DNA of 64,000 nucleotides, taken from Mesostigma viride (lineage: Eukaryota > Streptophyta > Mesostigmatophyceae > Mesostigmatales > Mesostigmataceae). Positions 1 through 8,500 of the stretch are shown here, one piece after another (the first letter of the stretch is position 1; every line of letters starts with the position of its first letter). The position numbers were made by a program, and so were the translations under genes. The notes under the pieces are model-generated. The model saw only the letters and a program-made list of their open reading frames with translations, searched no databases and was not told the origin of the DNA. The stretch is taken from NCBI GenBank assembly GCA_009746045.1, contig RPFO01000080.1:4027400-4091399 (forward strand), given 5' to 3'.

Positions 1-62
1 ATAGGGTTCACTATAGCCTAACCTGTAAGTGAGCTGACCCTTAAGCATGCCTGGCATGGGTA
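1..62 (+). other. upstream flank of the sulfotransferase gene, separated by an insertion
   Basis: These bases end in TGCCTGGCATGGGTA (48-62), which recurs as TGCCTGGCATGGCTA at 3548-3562, just inside the sulfotransferase reading frame. Removing 63-3547 and one repeat copy gives a continuous sequence with an ATG in the same frame as the gene. I therefore read bases 1-47 as the original 5' UTR or promoter-proximal DNA of that gene. No TATA box or other clear promoter motif is visible in so short a piece. Confidence 0.55.
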
Positions 63-325
63 TTTCTTATTCCGGGGCCCAATGGCCGGCGCCGCGCCAG
101 ACTCGCCCGCCTTTGGGCTTTGGGCGTCTTGGAATTGGGCTTTGGGCGTCTTGGAAGTTGGCTTTGGGCGTTTGCGCTTTTGGATTTCTACACTACACTG
201 GTACTACGTAAAAAAGCACAGACTGGTGCAGCGTAACATCCATACAACGTAAAATTACCGCCGCACATGAGGCCGGCAGCAATAAACTGGCAGCCAGCAA
301 GAACCGGACAATGGCGTCGGTTGCT
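63..325 (+). repeat. left terminal inverted repeat of the 3.5-kb element
   Basis: It matches the reverse complement of ~3308-3547 with few differences. It contains about 2.5 copies of a 22-bp unit, CTTTGGGCGTCTTGGAATTGG and variants (about 116-170), and then a stretch around ACTACACTGGTACTACG present in both arms. The match decays after about 265 and becomes patchy up to ~325, so the inner border is approximate. Confidence 0.8.
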
Positions 326-1985
326 GGTATTTCACTTACACTTCACAGACTGCTTTGGAGTTTTGAGCATTTCCAGGCTAACCGAACTTAACATATTACC
401 ACATACAGCCTAGGAGGCTCCGGCGTAGTTCTTAAGCAGGAGCGTCCCGGCCGTTTCCAATGGCGCATGATGCATTCAAGCACCATGTGGCTTTTATCTC
501 GACATTATTGCTCATCGTGTCTACATCTTTCGGCGTGCGGGCTAGCACTGACACGAGTGCGCAAGGCGGTTCTGATCGTGGGACTTCAATCAAGATCTTA
601 CGTAAGCTAATTTTTGTACACAAGCGAGGTTCCGAATGATCCAAGGGACCCGGCCCCTCATTATTCGGCCGCGGGTTCTTCTTATGCATGATGCTGCTGT
701 GGATTGTCCGTGCCGGTAGTCTCTGTTCTACAGTAATGACGCGAATCCGCGTTGTGCTTGATCATGTAGTCAGCCCTTCGTGTTCATTACCTGTAAACGT
801 GGCAACTTGCACAGCGATGGAGTGTAGGGTAGAGGGTTGTAGACCCGCCCTGCGCACGCCTGTGAGGGTGCTCCGGTATGTAGTGTGCATCCTTTGTGTG
901 TGTTATCATTAGTTGGCCTACTCACTACCAAGTGGGAGTGTAATTGTTCGTGGTGGGAGTCCTGCCTTGGATGCCGTCCGCCCCGGCAAGCCCGTCCTCC
1001 AGGCAGTCAGGGGAACCACCATTGGGGGGAGGTGGCTCAATTGATGGAGGTGGTAAGCCCCTGCACCGATTGGCTAGTCGGTCGAATCCCACCAGATGAT
1101 GTAACTCTCACTGCGTAATGGGGAGCTAATTGGTGGTGGCATAGTCATGGGATGCGTAGGTCTACTTCATGATTACCCGCTATCTTACTTTGTTTTTATC
1201 GTGGTCCTCTCTACTGCTGCAAGGGGCTCCCTACCTGTTGGGGGCGGGGGGGGCAGGTTATCATTTGTTAGTTATATACGCCGTCTCTCAGTGGTGTTAC
1301 GTCCGTTCGATATGGACTTGCCTACAGAGGGTGGTACTGACGTGTTGATCGGGAGTTCCGGTTGAGCCTGTGATACATTATTTTTCAATTTGCGTTTCAA
1401 TTTGCGGTGGTTGATCAAGCATGACTATATGGTTGTCTCCTTGATATGCTGTATAGTTTTCGGAAGACACCGACGCACGGCTGACACGCATGGTTGACAC
1501 TATACGTACCAACTTGATTATTTGGGTGGTTATGCCCTTTCATACGGCTTCACGTTGCATGGCTTTACATTTCCCTTCCTTATTTAAGTGAATGACATGG
1601 GGAGACATGCTTTAGGACTTGGTGCACTTTGCCTGAGCAAGGTGTGACAATTAATTCACCGCTATAAATGTGAATTCATGGACCTGTGAATGGACCAAGT
1701 TCGTCGAAACGGGGAAATAACGTTACTTGATACTAGATTTAGGGAGGTCCTGTGTTCGTAACTTGCTGGTAGCTACTGTGGTTTCTCATTTTCGGTGTTG
1801 TCCGTGGAATCTCATATTTGGGCAGCTAGCCCCATGCACGTTGAGCGCTTACTGACAACAATACAAGATTTAGACGCGTAGGGGGGCAAGAATCAATTGT
1901 GCGTCGGCACGGTAGCTTGCATCATTCACGATTTGTGCGTTTTAATCGAAGGGCATCTACTTAGTTCGGCAGAGCAACGGGGGTT
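326..1985. other. interior of the 3.5-kb element, no gene recognised
   Basis: ORFs of 60-85 codons occur on both strands, but none has recognisable motifs, a good start context, or splice partners. A tRNA-like patch at about 1029-1094 has an A-box-like TGGCTCAATTGATGG and a B-box-like GGTCGAATCCC, but the stems do not pair convincingly. A GGGGGCGGGGGGGGC run lies near 1240-1256. I see no support for a transposase. Confidence 0.5.
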
Positions 1986-2085
1986 GTTTAGTTAGTAGTT
2001 AGTTAGTACTTACTTAGTTAAAATAGTTAGTCAGTTAGTGAGCTAGTGAGCTAGTTAGAACTTGATAGGTAGGTCTGGTAGGTAG
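1986..2085. repeat. GTTA/GTAG simple-repeat tract
   Basis: Loose tandem tetranucleotides (GTTAGTTAGT, GTGAGCTAGT, GGTAGGTA) run for about 100 bp directly into the AT-rich end of the palindromic element that follows. This is low-complexity sequence with no coding potential. Confidence 0.8.
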
Positions 2086-2276
2086 GTAATTAATTAATTA
2101 ACTAATTAGACTCGTGCTCCCGTTGGGGAGTCACGGAGCCCGAACTGCCTTTCATCCCTTTGTTTGCACAACAGGAAGGAAGGTCATAGACCCCCTTTCT
2201 CCTTCATGCTAGAGGCATGCCACAGCTGCGTGACTCCCAAACGGGAGCACGAGTCTAATTAATTAATTAATTAATG
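2086..2276. mobile_element. small palindromic MITE-like element
   Basis: Two inverted arms of about 45-48 bp, TTAATTA-rich at the outside and running into GACTCGTGCTCCCGT and GGGAGTCACG, enclose about 95 bp of unique sequence. The arms differ by only a few bases. No ORF is present. The outer AATTAATTAA runs leave the exact end and any TTAA or TA target duplication undecidable. It is nested inside the 3.5-kb element. Confidence 0.7.
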
Positions 2277-2475
2277 CCACAGCTGCAATCGGACACGCTA
2301 AACGATCCTGCAAGATATGTGGGTGCAATGAGACCCATGTGAGCTTATCATAACAAGGAGCGTGGGCAAGTAATGTGAGCATAGCCAAGACGTAGCATCA
2401 TTAGATGTACAAGGGAATATTTAATAGCTATCTTGATGTGCGTGGAGGAATAACGGCGAACATGAAATGAAGGAA

Positions 2476-2825
2476 CAAGTACCCCACAACCAGGAACGTG
2501 CATCCCACAACCAGGAACGAGTATCCCACAACCAGGAACGTGTTTCCCACCACCAGGAACAAGTATCACATAACCAGGAACGACTATCCCACAACTAGGA
2601 ACGTGTATCCCACAACCAGGAACAAGTATCCTACAACCAGGAACGTGTTTCCCACAACCAGGAACATGTATCCCACAACCACGAACGAATTTCCCACCAC
2701 CAGGAACAAGTATCCCACAACCAGGAACACATCCCACAACCAGGAAAGTGCATCCCACAACCAGGAACAAGTATCCCAAAACAAGGAACACATCCCACAA
2801 CCAGGAACGTGTATCCCACAACTAG
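2476..2825. repeat. 21-bp minisatellite
   Basis: About 16 copies of a unit close to CCACAACCAGGAACGTGTATC stand in tandem, with a few shortened copies (ACACATCCCACAACCAGGAA). The unit length is mostly divisible by three, so both strands stay open for more than 100 codons. That openness comes from the repeat and not from a gene. Copies differ by scattered substitutions, so the array is not newly expanded. Confidence 0.9.
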
Positions 2826-3307
2826 TCGCGCAGTCGGTCTGAATGACTGGCATTATAACGAGCGTCATATTCGTCTCCGGCTTGGCAGTGCCGTCATCCT
2901 GCATACAAAAAGCACATTGGAGCCAGCACTTTCCCGCGGGTTGTAGCCGATATTCCTCCATGCAGCGATATTCACCAATGCGCTATCAATAAACAAGTCG
3001 ACACCATCCGGGTATGTAAAAAAAGCACGCTGCTGGCCACGACGGTCACGGCGATGATGAACGACAATAACAAGAACGCCTAATAGCAGGCGTCATACAA
3101 ACTAGAACAGACTGGAACAACTACTTACCCGGTCGTCTGTGATCTTGACACAGAGCCTGGTTTACAAGGAAGCGAGGGAAACCGGCCACTATGAGCACCC
3201 CTACTTAACCCACATAATGAAGGTTAGGAATCCTCCCCATCATGCTAACCGTAGACTCGGTGAAACGCCCCATGCTACAAATACGATAGCCCAGCAACGA
3301 CTACTTG
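2826..3307. other. right interior of the 3.5-kb element, no gene recognised
   Basis: This is unique sequence between the minisatellite and the right TIR. Short ORFs exist on both strands but none resembles a known protein, and no RNA gene is evident. Confidence 0.5.
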
Positions 3308-3547
3308 CGGCCATCACCTTGTCCAGTTCTGGCTGGCTGTGCGGCGGTAATTTTACCAAGTTTAAAAATGTTACGCCGCACCAGTCTGTGCTTTTTTACG
3401 TAGTACCAGTGTAGTGTAGAAATCTGCCAAAAGAGCAAACGCCCAAAGCCAACTTCCAAGACGCCCAAAGCCAAATTCCAAGACGCCCAAAGCCCAAAGG
3501 CGGGCGAGTCTGGCGCGGCGCCGGCCATTGGGCCCCGGAATAAGAAA
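3308..3547 (-). repeat. right terminal inverted repeat of the 3.5-kb element
   Basis: This is the reverse complement of 63-325, including the 22-bp subrepeats. It ends in CCGGAATAAGAAA at 3547. The last A of the TIR supplies the A of the first in-frame ATG of the downstream gene, while TG comes from the duplicated target. Confidence 0.8.
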
Positions 3548-4473
3548 TGCCTGGCATGGCTATGCCGGAAGGCGGAGTTCAAGGCGATAACAGGAGTTGC
3601 CAGATGCAGGAGACGAAGCTGAAAATGTCGCCCACAGCACTGCCCACGCGGATATATTTGGCAGCAACCTTTTGCTTACTTGCCGTGTGCTTGCCAATTA
3701 GCGTGGAGGGGGTTTGTGCGAAGGGGGCACCTGTGGTCGTGGTATTAGCAACCGTTCCTAGGTCGGGTAATTCATGGACCCGGTCTCTCTTCCATGCGGC
3801 TTCACACATCTTTACGGAAGACATTTATCATGTTGAAACCTCGCACGATAAATCTCTCCACCCTATGTACGGGACATGGGCCACCGACTGTGAAGTTAAG
3901 AAACCGGCTGTCTGTAATTATCTTCGTCGGGCGGGTGTCAACGATCCTGTGCTGATAAAGGAGCACTATCCTTTTCAGGATTTCGCCGTTTACAATAAGA
4001 CAGACCATCAACCCACTTTCTCCCTCCATTCCATCCGAAACCCTGTGGACAACTACATCGCTTATCTGGACGACGCGTTGGCAAAGGGCAACCCGTTAAT
4101 CAAATTCGGATTTTTTGTGACCAAGTGGGCTCAACATTTTAACTACTGGACCGATCCTGAGGGTTCCCGCAAAGGGGCTAGTGCCCCGTACCATGTTTAC
4201 CGGTATGAAGATCTCATCAACAATACCCAACAAGTTCTCAGTGAGCTCCTCAACATCACATGCTTCGCTGAAAAACTCTCGTTGACCTACCAGGATGTTT
4301 CACGTGCTGTCAGTGCCAACCCAGCACAGCCCCACGAGCAGCTGCAGAGCCTGCCACGTTTACAGGGCTACAATATAAAGCCCGGACTGCGTTGGCTGTT
4401 TCACAACCACCGGGCGTTGCTTGAGCGGTTTGGTTACGCCGCTATCCTGGAGCCTCTTCTGACGCGTGGATAA
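3547..4473 (+). CDS. membrane-anchored sulfotransferase-like protein
   Basis: The 308-residue protein has the three sulfotransferase signatures. The 5'-phosphosulfate loop is PRSGNSW at residues 71-77, the 3'-phosphate-binding segment is SIRNPVDNY at 162-170, and RYEDL is at 219-223. Family members transfer sulfate from PAPS to carbohydrate or protein acceptors. A hydrophobic stretch at about 36-55 behind a charged N-terminus suggests a type II Golgi anchor or a signal peptide. Three N-glycosylation sequons (NKT, NNT, NIT) fit a lumenal domain. It is intronless and of usual length for algal single-domain members. In-frame ATGs lie at 3547, 3556, 3562, 3604 and 3625. The first is formed at the junction with the inserted element, so a downstream start is possible. 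The insertion probably cuts the gene off from its promoter. The acceptor cannot be inferred. Confidence 0.85.
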   Translation: MPGMAMPEGGVQGDNRSCQMQETKLKMSPTALPTRIYLAATFCLLAVCLPISVEGVCAKGAPVVVVLATVPRSGNSWTRSLFHAASHIFTEDIYHVETSHDKSLHPMYGTWATDCEVKKPAVCNYLRRAGVNDPVLIKEHYPFQDFAVYNKTDHQPTFSLHSIRNPVDNYIAYLDDALAKGNPLIKFGFFVTKWAQHFNYWTDPEGSRKGASAPYHVYRYEDLINNTQQVLSELLNITCFAEKLSLTYQDVSRAVSANPAQPHEQLQSLPRLQGYNIKPGLRWLFHNHRALLERFGYAAILEPLLTRG

Positions 4474-4716
4474 CGTCGGCGTGCCGGCTTCGTGACCTGG
4501 CCACCCGGAGGTGGAGCTGTTGCCTGCGGAGGTTGTAGGATAGGCGTGAACCAGGACTCCGTTACGCAGAGGCAATTGTGGATCGCTCCTCTTTGTAAAA
4601 TGAGTGGTAAACTGGGTATGGCATCTTTGGCTATGGTATCTTACATCCTTCTTCACTTATGAAGCTAATTAAGTGGACTGACCGGCTTGTAGGTAGTGCA
4701 TGATGAAAATATAATT
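4474..4716 (+). other. 3' flank of the sulfotransferase gene
   Basis: The stop codon is TAA at 4471-4473. TTTGTAAAATGAG at about 4594-4606 contains TGTAA, the polyadenylation signal typical of chlorophyte green algae, at a plausible 3'-UTR distance. The next mobile element begins at 4717. No other gene is seen. Confidence 0.45.
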
Positions 4717-4851
4717 CTATTAACCGTGGAACTCCAGGGTAACCAGACTCTTTATTAAAACAATGAGTGGAGCACATACAAAAGGCAGGCCACATCCCGG
4801 CCGCCGATGCTCATGGGAACACTTATTGCTTGGCAAAGGCTAGCCTTACCC
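4717..4851 (-). repeat. B2 split direct repeat
   Basis: This is the 135-bp outer terminal repeat, identical by eye to 5311-5445. It includes CTTTATTAAAACAATGAGTG, which resembles CTTCATTAAAACAATAAGTG in the B repeats of the non-autonomous element at 44658-46620, linking the two families. Confidence 0.9.
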
Positions 4852-4862
4852 CCAAACACGCA

Positions 4863-4877
4863 GGGAGGGTGGGCGGG
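4863..4877 (+). other. G-quadruplex motif in the B2-A2 spacer
   Basis: GGGAGGGTGGGCGGG has four runs of three G with one-base loops, the most stable class of predicted G-quadruplex. It fills most of the 25-bp unique spacer between B2 and A2. The motif is on the window plus strand and so is C-rich on the element's coding strand. The second split-repeat element has an equivalent motif at the same place (44802-44817). Confidence 0.8.
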
Positions 4878-5310
4878 AAAAGAAAAGAGGCCGACCTTAG
4901 CTAGGTGGGTTTGTTTTTGTCCTTTTTTGCGTGTCATGCGGCCTTGGCCCGGACGGCATTTTTTCGCCACGCAAATGTTGCGTCTGAACAAATGACGCAA
5001 TGTGGCGTTCTAATTGCCGGCAGCTTACGTAAGGCTGCCGGGGCTATTAGGTCACATATTGCGTGAGAGAAAGAATCTAGATCTAGTTAATCACTACGCC
5101 ATGAGCCAAGAAACCTAGACAGTGGCAGGTTTATATCTCAACGTAGCTCCTGCCACCTGGCCAAGAAAAACTGGCCAAAGCTTTGGCCACGACTGATCCG
5201 GATCAGGCCGCACCGGCCTCAAAAGGTATGTCACGTGAACCCAATAACCTAGCTATAGCGGCTACCCTTCCATCTCACTATAAAGAAACTATGTTCAGAG
5301 AACCACGATT
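4877..5310 (-). repeat. A2 split direct repeat
   Basis: This 434-bp copy is identical by eye to 9781-10214 and abuts B1 directly. It contains a strong hairpin (GCCGGCAGC with GGCTGCCGG around TTACGTAA, 5016-5042) and a CACGTG hexamer near 5234. In this family the repeats carry the recombination and promoter signals. Confidence 0.9.
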
Positions 5311-5445
5311 CTATTAACCGTGGAACTCCAGGGTAACCAGACTCTTTATTAAAACAATGAGTGGAGCACATACAAAAGGCAGGCCACATCCCGGCCGCCG
5401 ATGCTCATGGGAACACTTATTGCTTGGCAAAGGCTAGCCTTACCC
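5311..5445 (-). repeat. B1 split direct repeat
   Basis: This is the inner copy of the 135-bp repeat. It lies 72 bp beyond the stop codon of the ORF in the element's own direction and is joined without a gap to A2. Confidence 0.9.
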
Positions 5446-5517
5446 TTATATCCCTCCCTGGCGATCCATGCCAGGGGCAAAGAACCTAGCATAATGACAG
5501 AGAAATGAACAACCAAA

Positions 5518-8500
5518 CTAGGTGGAGGGCAATTTCAAAATAGCCCGCCAGGCCCGAGGGGGGCAGGCGGCCATGGCCCGAAGAATAACCTCAGGCAGCT
5601 GCACCTCCAAACTGCGGTGCAAGCCCACATAATGGGCAACCGTGGAGCTGCTAAGCCAGCGCCCCCGGCCCTGGATGTCCCCCATGCTGCGACCCGCGAG
5701 GAAATCGTGAGTGGCACCTCCATGCCGCAGCCCGTGAATGGTGAAAATCTGGGCGACCCCCAAGGCCTGACTCGCAGCCTGCCAAATGCGCCGGAATTGC
5801 GGGTAGGTGAAAGGGAACACGGCCTCCCAAGCGTGCTTACCCGCGATGCAGTGACGGAGGATGGTTTCAGACATCACATCTTCTACCACCACTGACTGAG
5901 TCTTGCCCTTAGAGGTCTTGGTAGACCTCAGCAGTAGGGCGCCCCGTTGAGCCGGCCCAAGCCGAACGTCAGGCTGGAGGCGCACATGGCCAACACGGAG
6001 GTTCAGCGCCTCCGAGATTCGCAGGTAATGGCGGAACACGATGACAACCAGCAGGCCCGCAAGGCGCTGACCTTGCATGACCATCGTGCTGGCAAGTGCA
6101 AACGCCGCCTCCCATGGAATGGGAGGAGGGGCACGGGGGGGCACAAGTGTTTTCCACCCAGCGAGGACGCCACGGGCCAAGTCCCACCGCTTCACCATAC
6201 CGGGATAATAAAGTTGCAACCCCATCAAGGCATTGACACACACTTGGCGGCTGTACCCCCGAAAATGAGCCCAGGCGACATACGCACAAAATGTCTCCTC
6301 AAGGGTGTCAGCTCGTGACGATGACCCGTCCGCCCGCCCACCAGCCTCCCACCAAGTCAAGAGGGAATCAAGACCACGACGGTAGGCCAGCAAAGTAGCC
6401 GGCTTTACTTTCCCCTCTAGCAATGGAAGGTAGCTAACAGGTGCAGGGGGCCCCGGGTTAGGATGGATGCCTTCCGCGGTCAGGTCGCGCACCCAGCCTG
6501 CCAAGAAAGTCGCCATGGATTGGCCGCGAGAAACGCCATCGGCTGGTTGAAGTGCACTCGGCGTCCACACCCACTGGGAACGACTCCCCGTGGCGAGGGT
6601 CAGCGCGCACAAGCGGCGGCACTGCTTGTTGAGCTTGTGGGATGAGGACCGCCCCTTAGCCAAGCAGCCCAACGCCGCGGTGGAGTCCACCAACCTCACC
6701 ACCCGCTTGCCTCGGTTTGCCAAGCTGCGCGCACTCCTCTCCACGCCCTTCACTGCAGCCCGCACCTCCTTCTCGTTGATGTGCATCCCCGGATCCCGCC
6801 AACGACTCCGGACCCCAACCCGCCATTGCTGGCTAGTGATTGCTTGTTGCGCCCGCGCGCTCAGTGGCCTAGGGCCAGCGTAGGCCACCTCACTTGGTAT
6901 GAGCAAAGTCGGGTACCCCCGCACCTCTCGTGCCCTCGCCAGCTCCGTCACATCGCCCGGCTCCATGGTTGCGTACACGACACCTTGCCCGTAGGTGGAC
7001 GCGTCAGATGCAACCACCTCACGGGCCAAAGGTGCGCTTCGGTCAACCCTTAGCATGGGAGCCAAGGCCAGGGCACACTCTAACTCCTCCCGCACCCCGG
7101 CCCACAGCACCCAGGATCGCTGCCCCCACCCTTGCAGGCTGATGAATTTGAAACATTGCTGCCAAATGGACAAGCAGCTGCGGCTTAACATCTGCAGCCA
7201 CAACCACCGCCCCAAGACGGCAGCCAGCCCCTCGGCCGTAGCTCGGCCTCGAGTGAGTATAGCCTGCGTGTGGGCGATCACAAGGTTGAGCTGCTTGACC
7301 GTTGGTTCCAGCACGCCGTTCCGTCGGTGCACCACCCCTAGGGCTTCTAGCTCGTCCCCTTCCAGGCTCGCCATCTTAGTCTTCTCCTTAGACGGCACAA
7401 GGTTGTTAGGGAGGTAGCCTTCCTCAATAGCGCGCGTGATGAGCTGGTTCACCGCCTCGCAGGTCCGCCCGTTGCTGGCCACCAAGTCATCAATGGTGAT
7501 GGACAGCATGGGGGCAGGGGGGTTTTCCAGGTCAATCTGAAGCTCCCCGGCGCGCTCCTCCTTGTACTCGATGGCCAAGCGCAGTGGCTGGCCACACTCG
7601 TCGCGCACCAAGGTGAGCTCACCTGCGCTTGAGAGGTAGTTGACCTGGCGCCTCGGATCCAGGGCACCGGTCATGTAGAGCACCATCTCATGGATGGCCT
7701 CCCCCAGCGCCACCGCATGGGAATGTCCCATGGCCAGCACCTTGAGCACGGGCCACACCTTCCGCCTGGGCCCTGCCAGACCTACGCTAGTCGACCACAC
7801 ACTAGGAAGCCCTTGGTAGTCCCACCACCACTCGGGCACCTCGATGGAATAGTAGTATGACACGAGGTCGCTCTTGGCGCAGTAGCACCAGCCTTTGATG
7901 TAGACCTCCACGAGGATGCCCAGGTGGGGTAGCAGGATCTTGGGGGGGTCCACCCACAGCAGGTTGCCCAGCTTCCTGTTGACGATGAACCGAAGCTCAC
8001 CCACCCCCTTGGCCACTCCAAAGCAGCCATCCACCCACTTGGGCCGCCTCTCCCGGAACGCCACCATGCCCACGCCCGCTGCCCGGCTCATGAGCTTGCC
8101 CCATTCAGCCATGGAGCATCCCCGGCTGGGCTTGGGCACATTCCAATACTTTGCGCTCGCCACGACCGCTGGCTTGATGCAGTTCTCTTCGCTGGCATAT
8201 ATCTCCCGCCAGCTCGGCCGCATAGCCAACAGGTCGAGCAGCCGTGCCTTCCCCGCCACCTCCGCCTTTGGTAGACTCACCGCGTCCGCGCGCAGTTGTT
8301 CATACTTATTCTGCTTCCCATATATTGCATCAGCACCTTCTTGCTCCTGGCCTGTCGCAACGCCCCCTACGCGGCGACTGTGCCAGGTGCAGTGCCTCTT
8401 GACCCTCGCAAGGGCCTCCTCCCTCCCCTTAGAGCACGCCCCTCTAGGGTTAGGAGGAGGGTCTTGCCCCCCTCCCCACAGCCAATTAAGCCAACGCACT

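Larger units (their letters stand above)
63..3547. mobile_element. 3.5-kb non-autonomous element with long terminal inverted repeats
   Basis: The ends are inverted copies of each other over about 250 bp (63 to ~325 and ~3308 to 3547) and both end in TTTCTTATTCCGG. A 14/15 direct repeat lies immediately outside both ends and is the likely target-site duplication. No transposase-like protein is visible inside, only short unconvincing ORFs. The interior holds a GTTA-type simple repeat, a small palindromic MITE-like element and a 21-bp minisatellite. Size, long TIRs and no coding capacity fit a foldback or MULE-type non-autonomous DNA element. A 15-bp duplication is longer than the 8-11 bp usual for hAT and MULE, so the superfamily is uncertain. 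Confidence 0.75.

Noticed and set aside
1029-1094. tRNA-like sequence with A-box and B-box resemblance
   Set aside because: The T-stem and acceptor stem do not pair and the anticodon arm cannot be assigned; at best a decayed tRNA-derived fragment.
688-1365. Three consecutive plus-strand ORFs of 72-77 codons
   Set aside because: No recognisable motifs, no consistent splice junctions, and they lie inside a non-autonomous TIR element.
2476-2825. CRISPR-like array
   Set aside because: Contiguous tandem units without distinct spacers, in a eukaryotic transposon context.
2348-2961. Long ORFs with VPGCGI- or TTRNEYP-type repeats
   Set aside because: They are translations of the 21-bp minisatellite on both strands and show no unique coding sequence.
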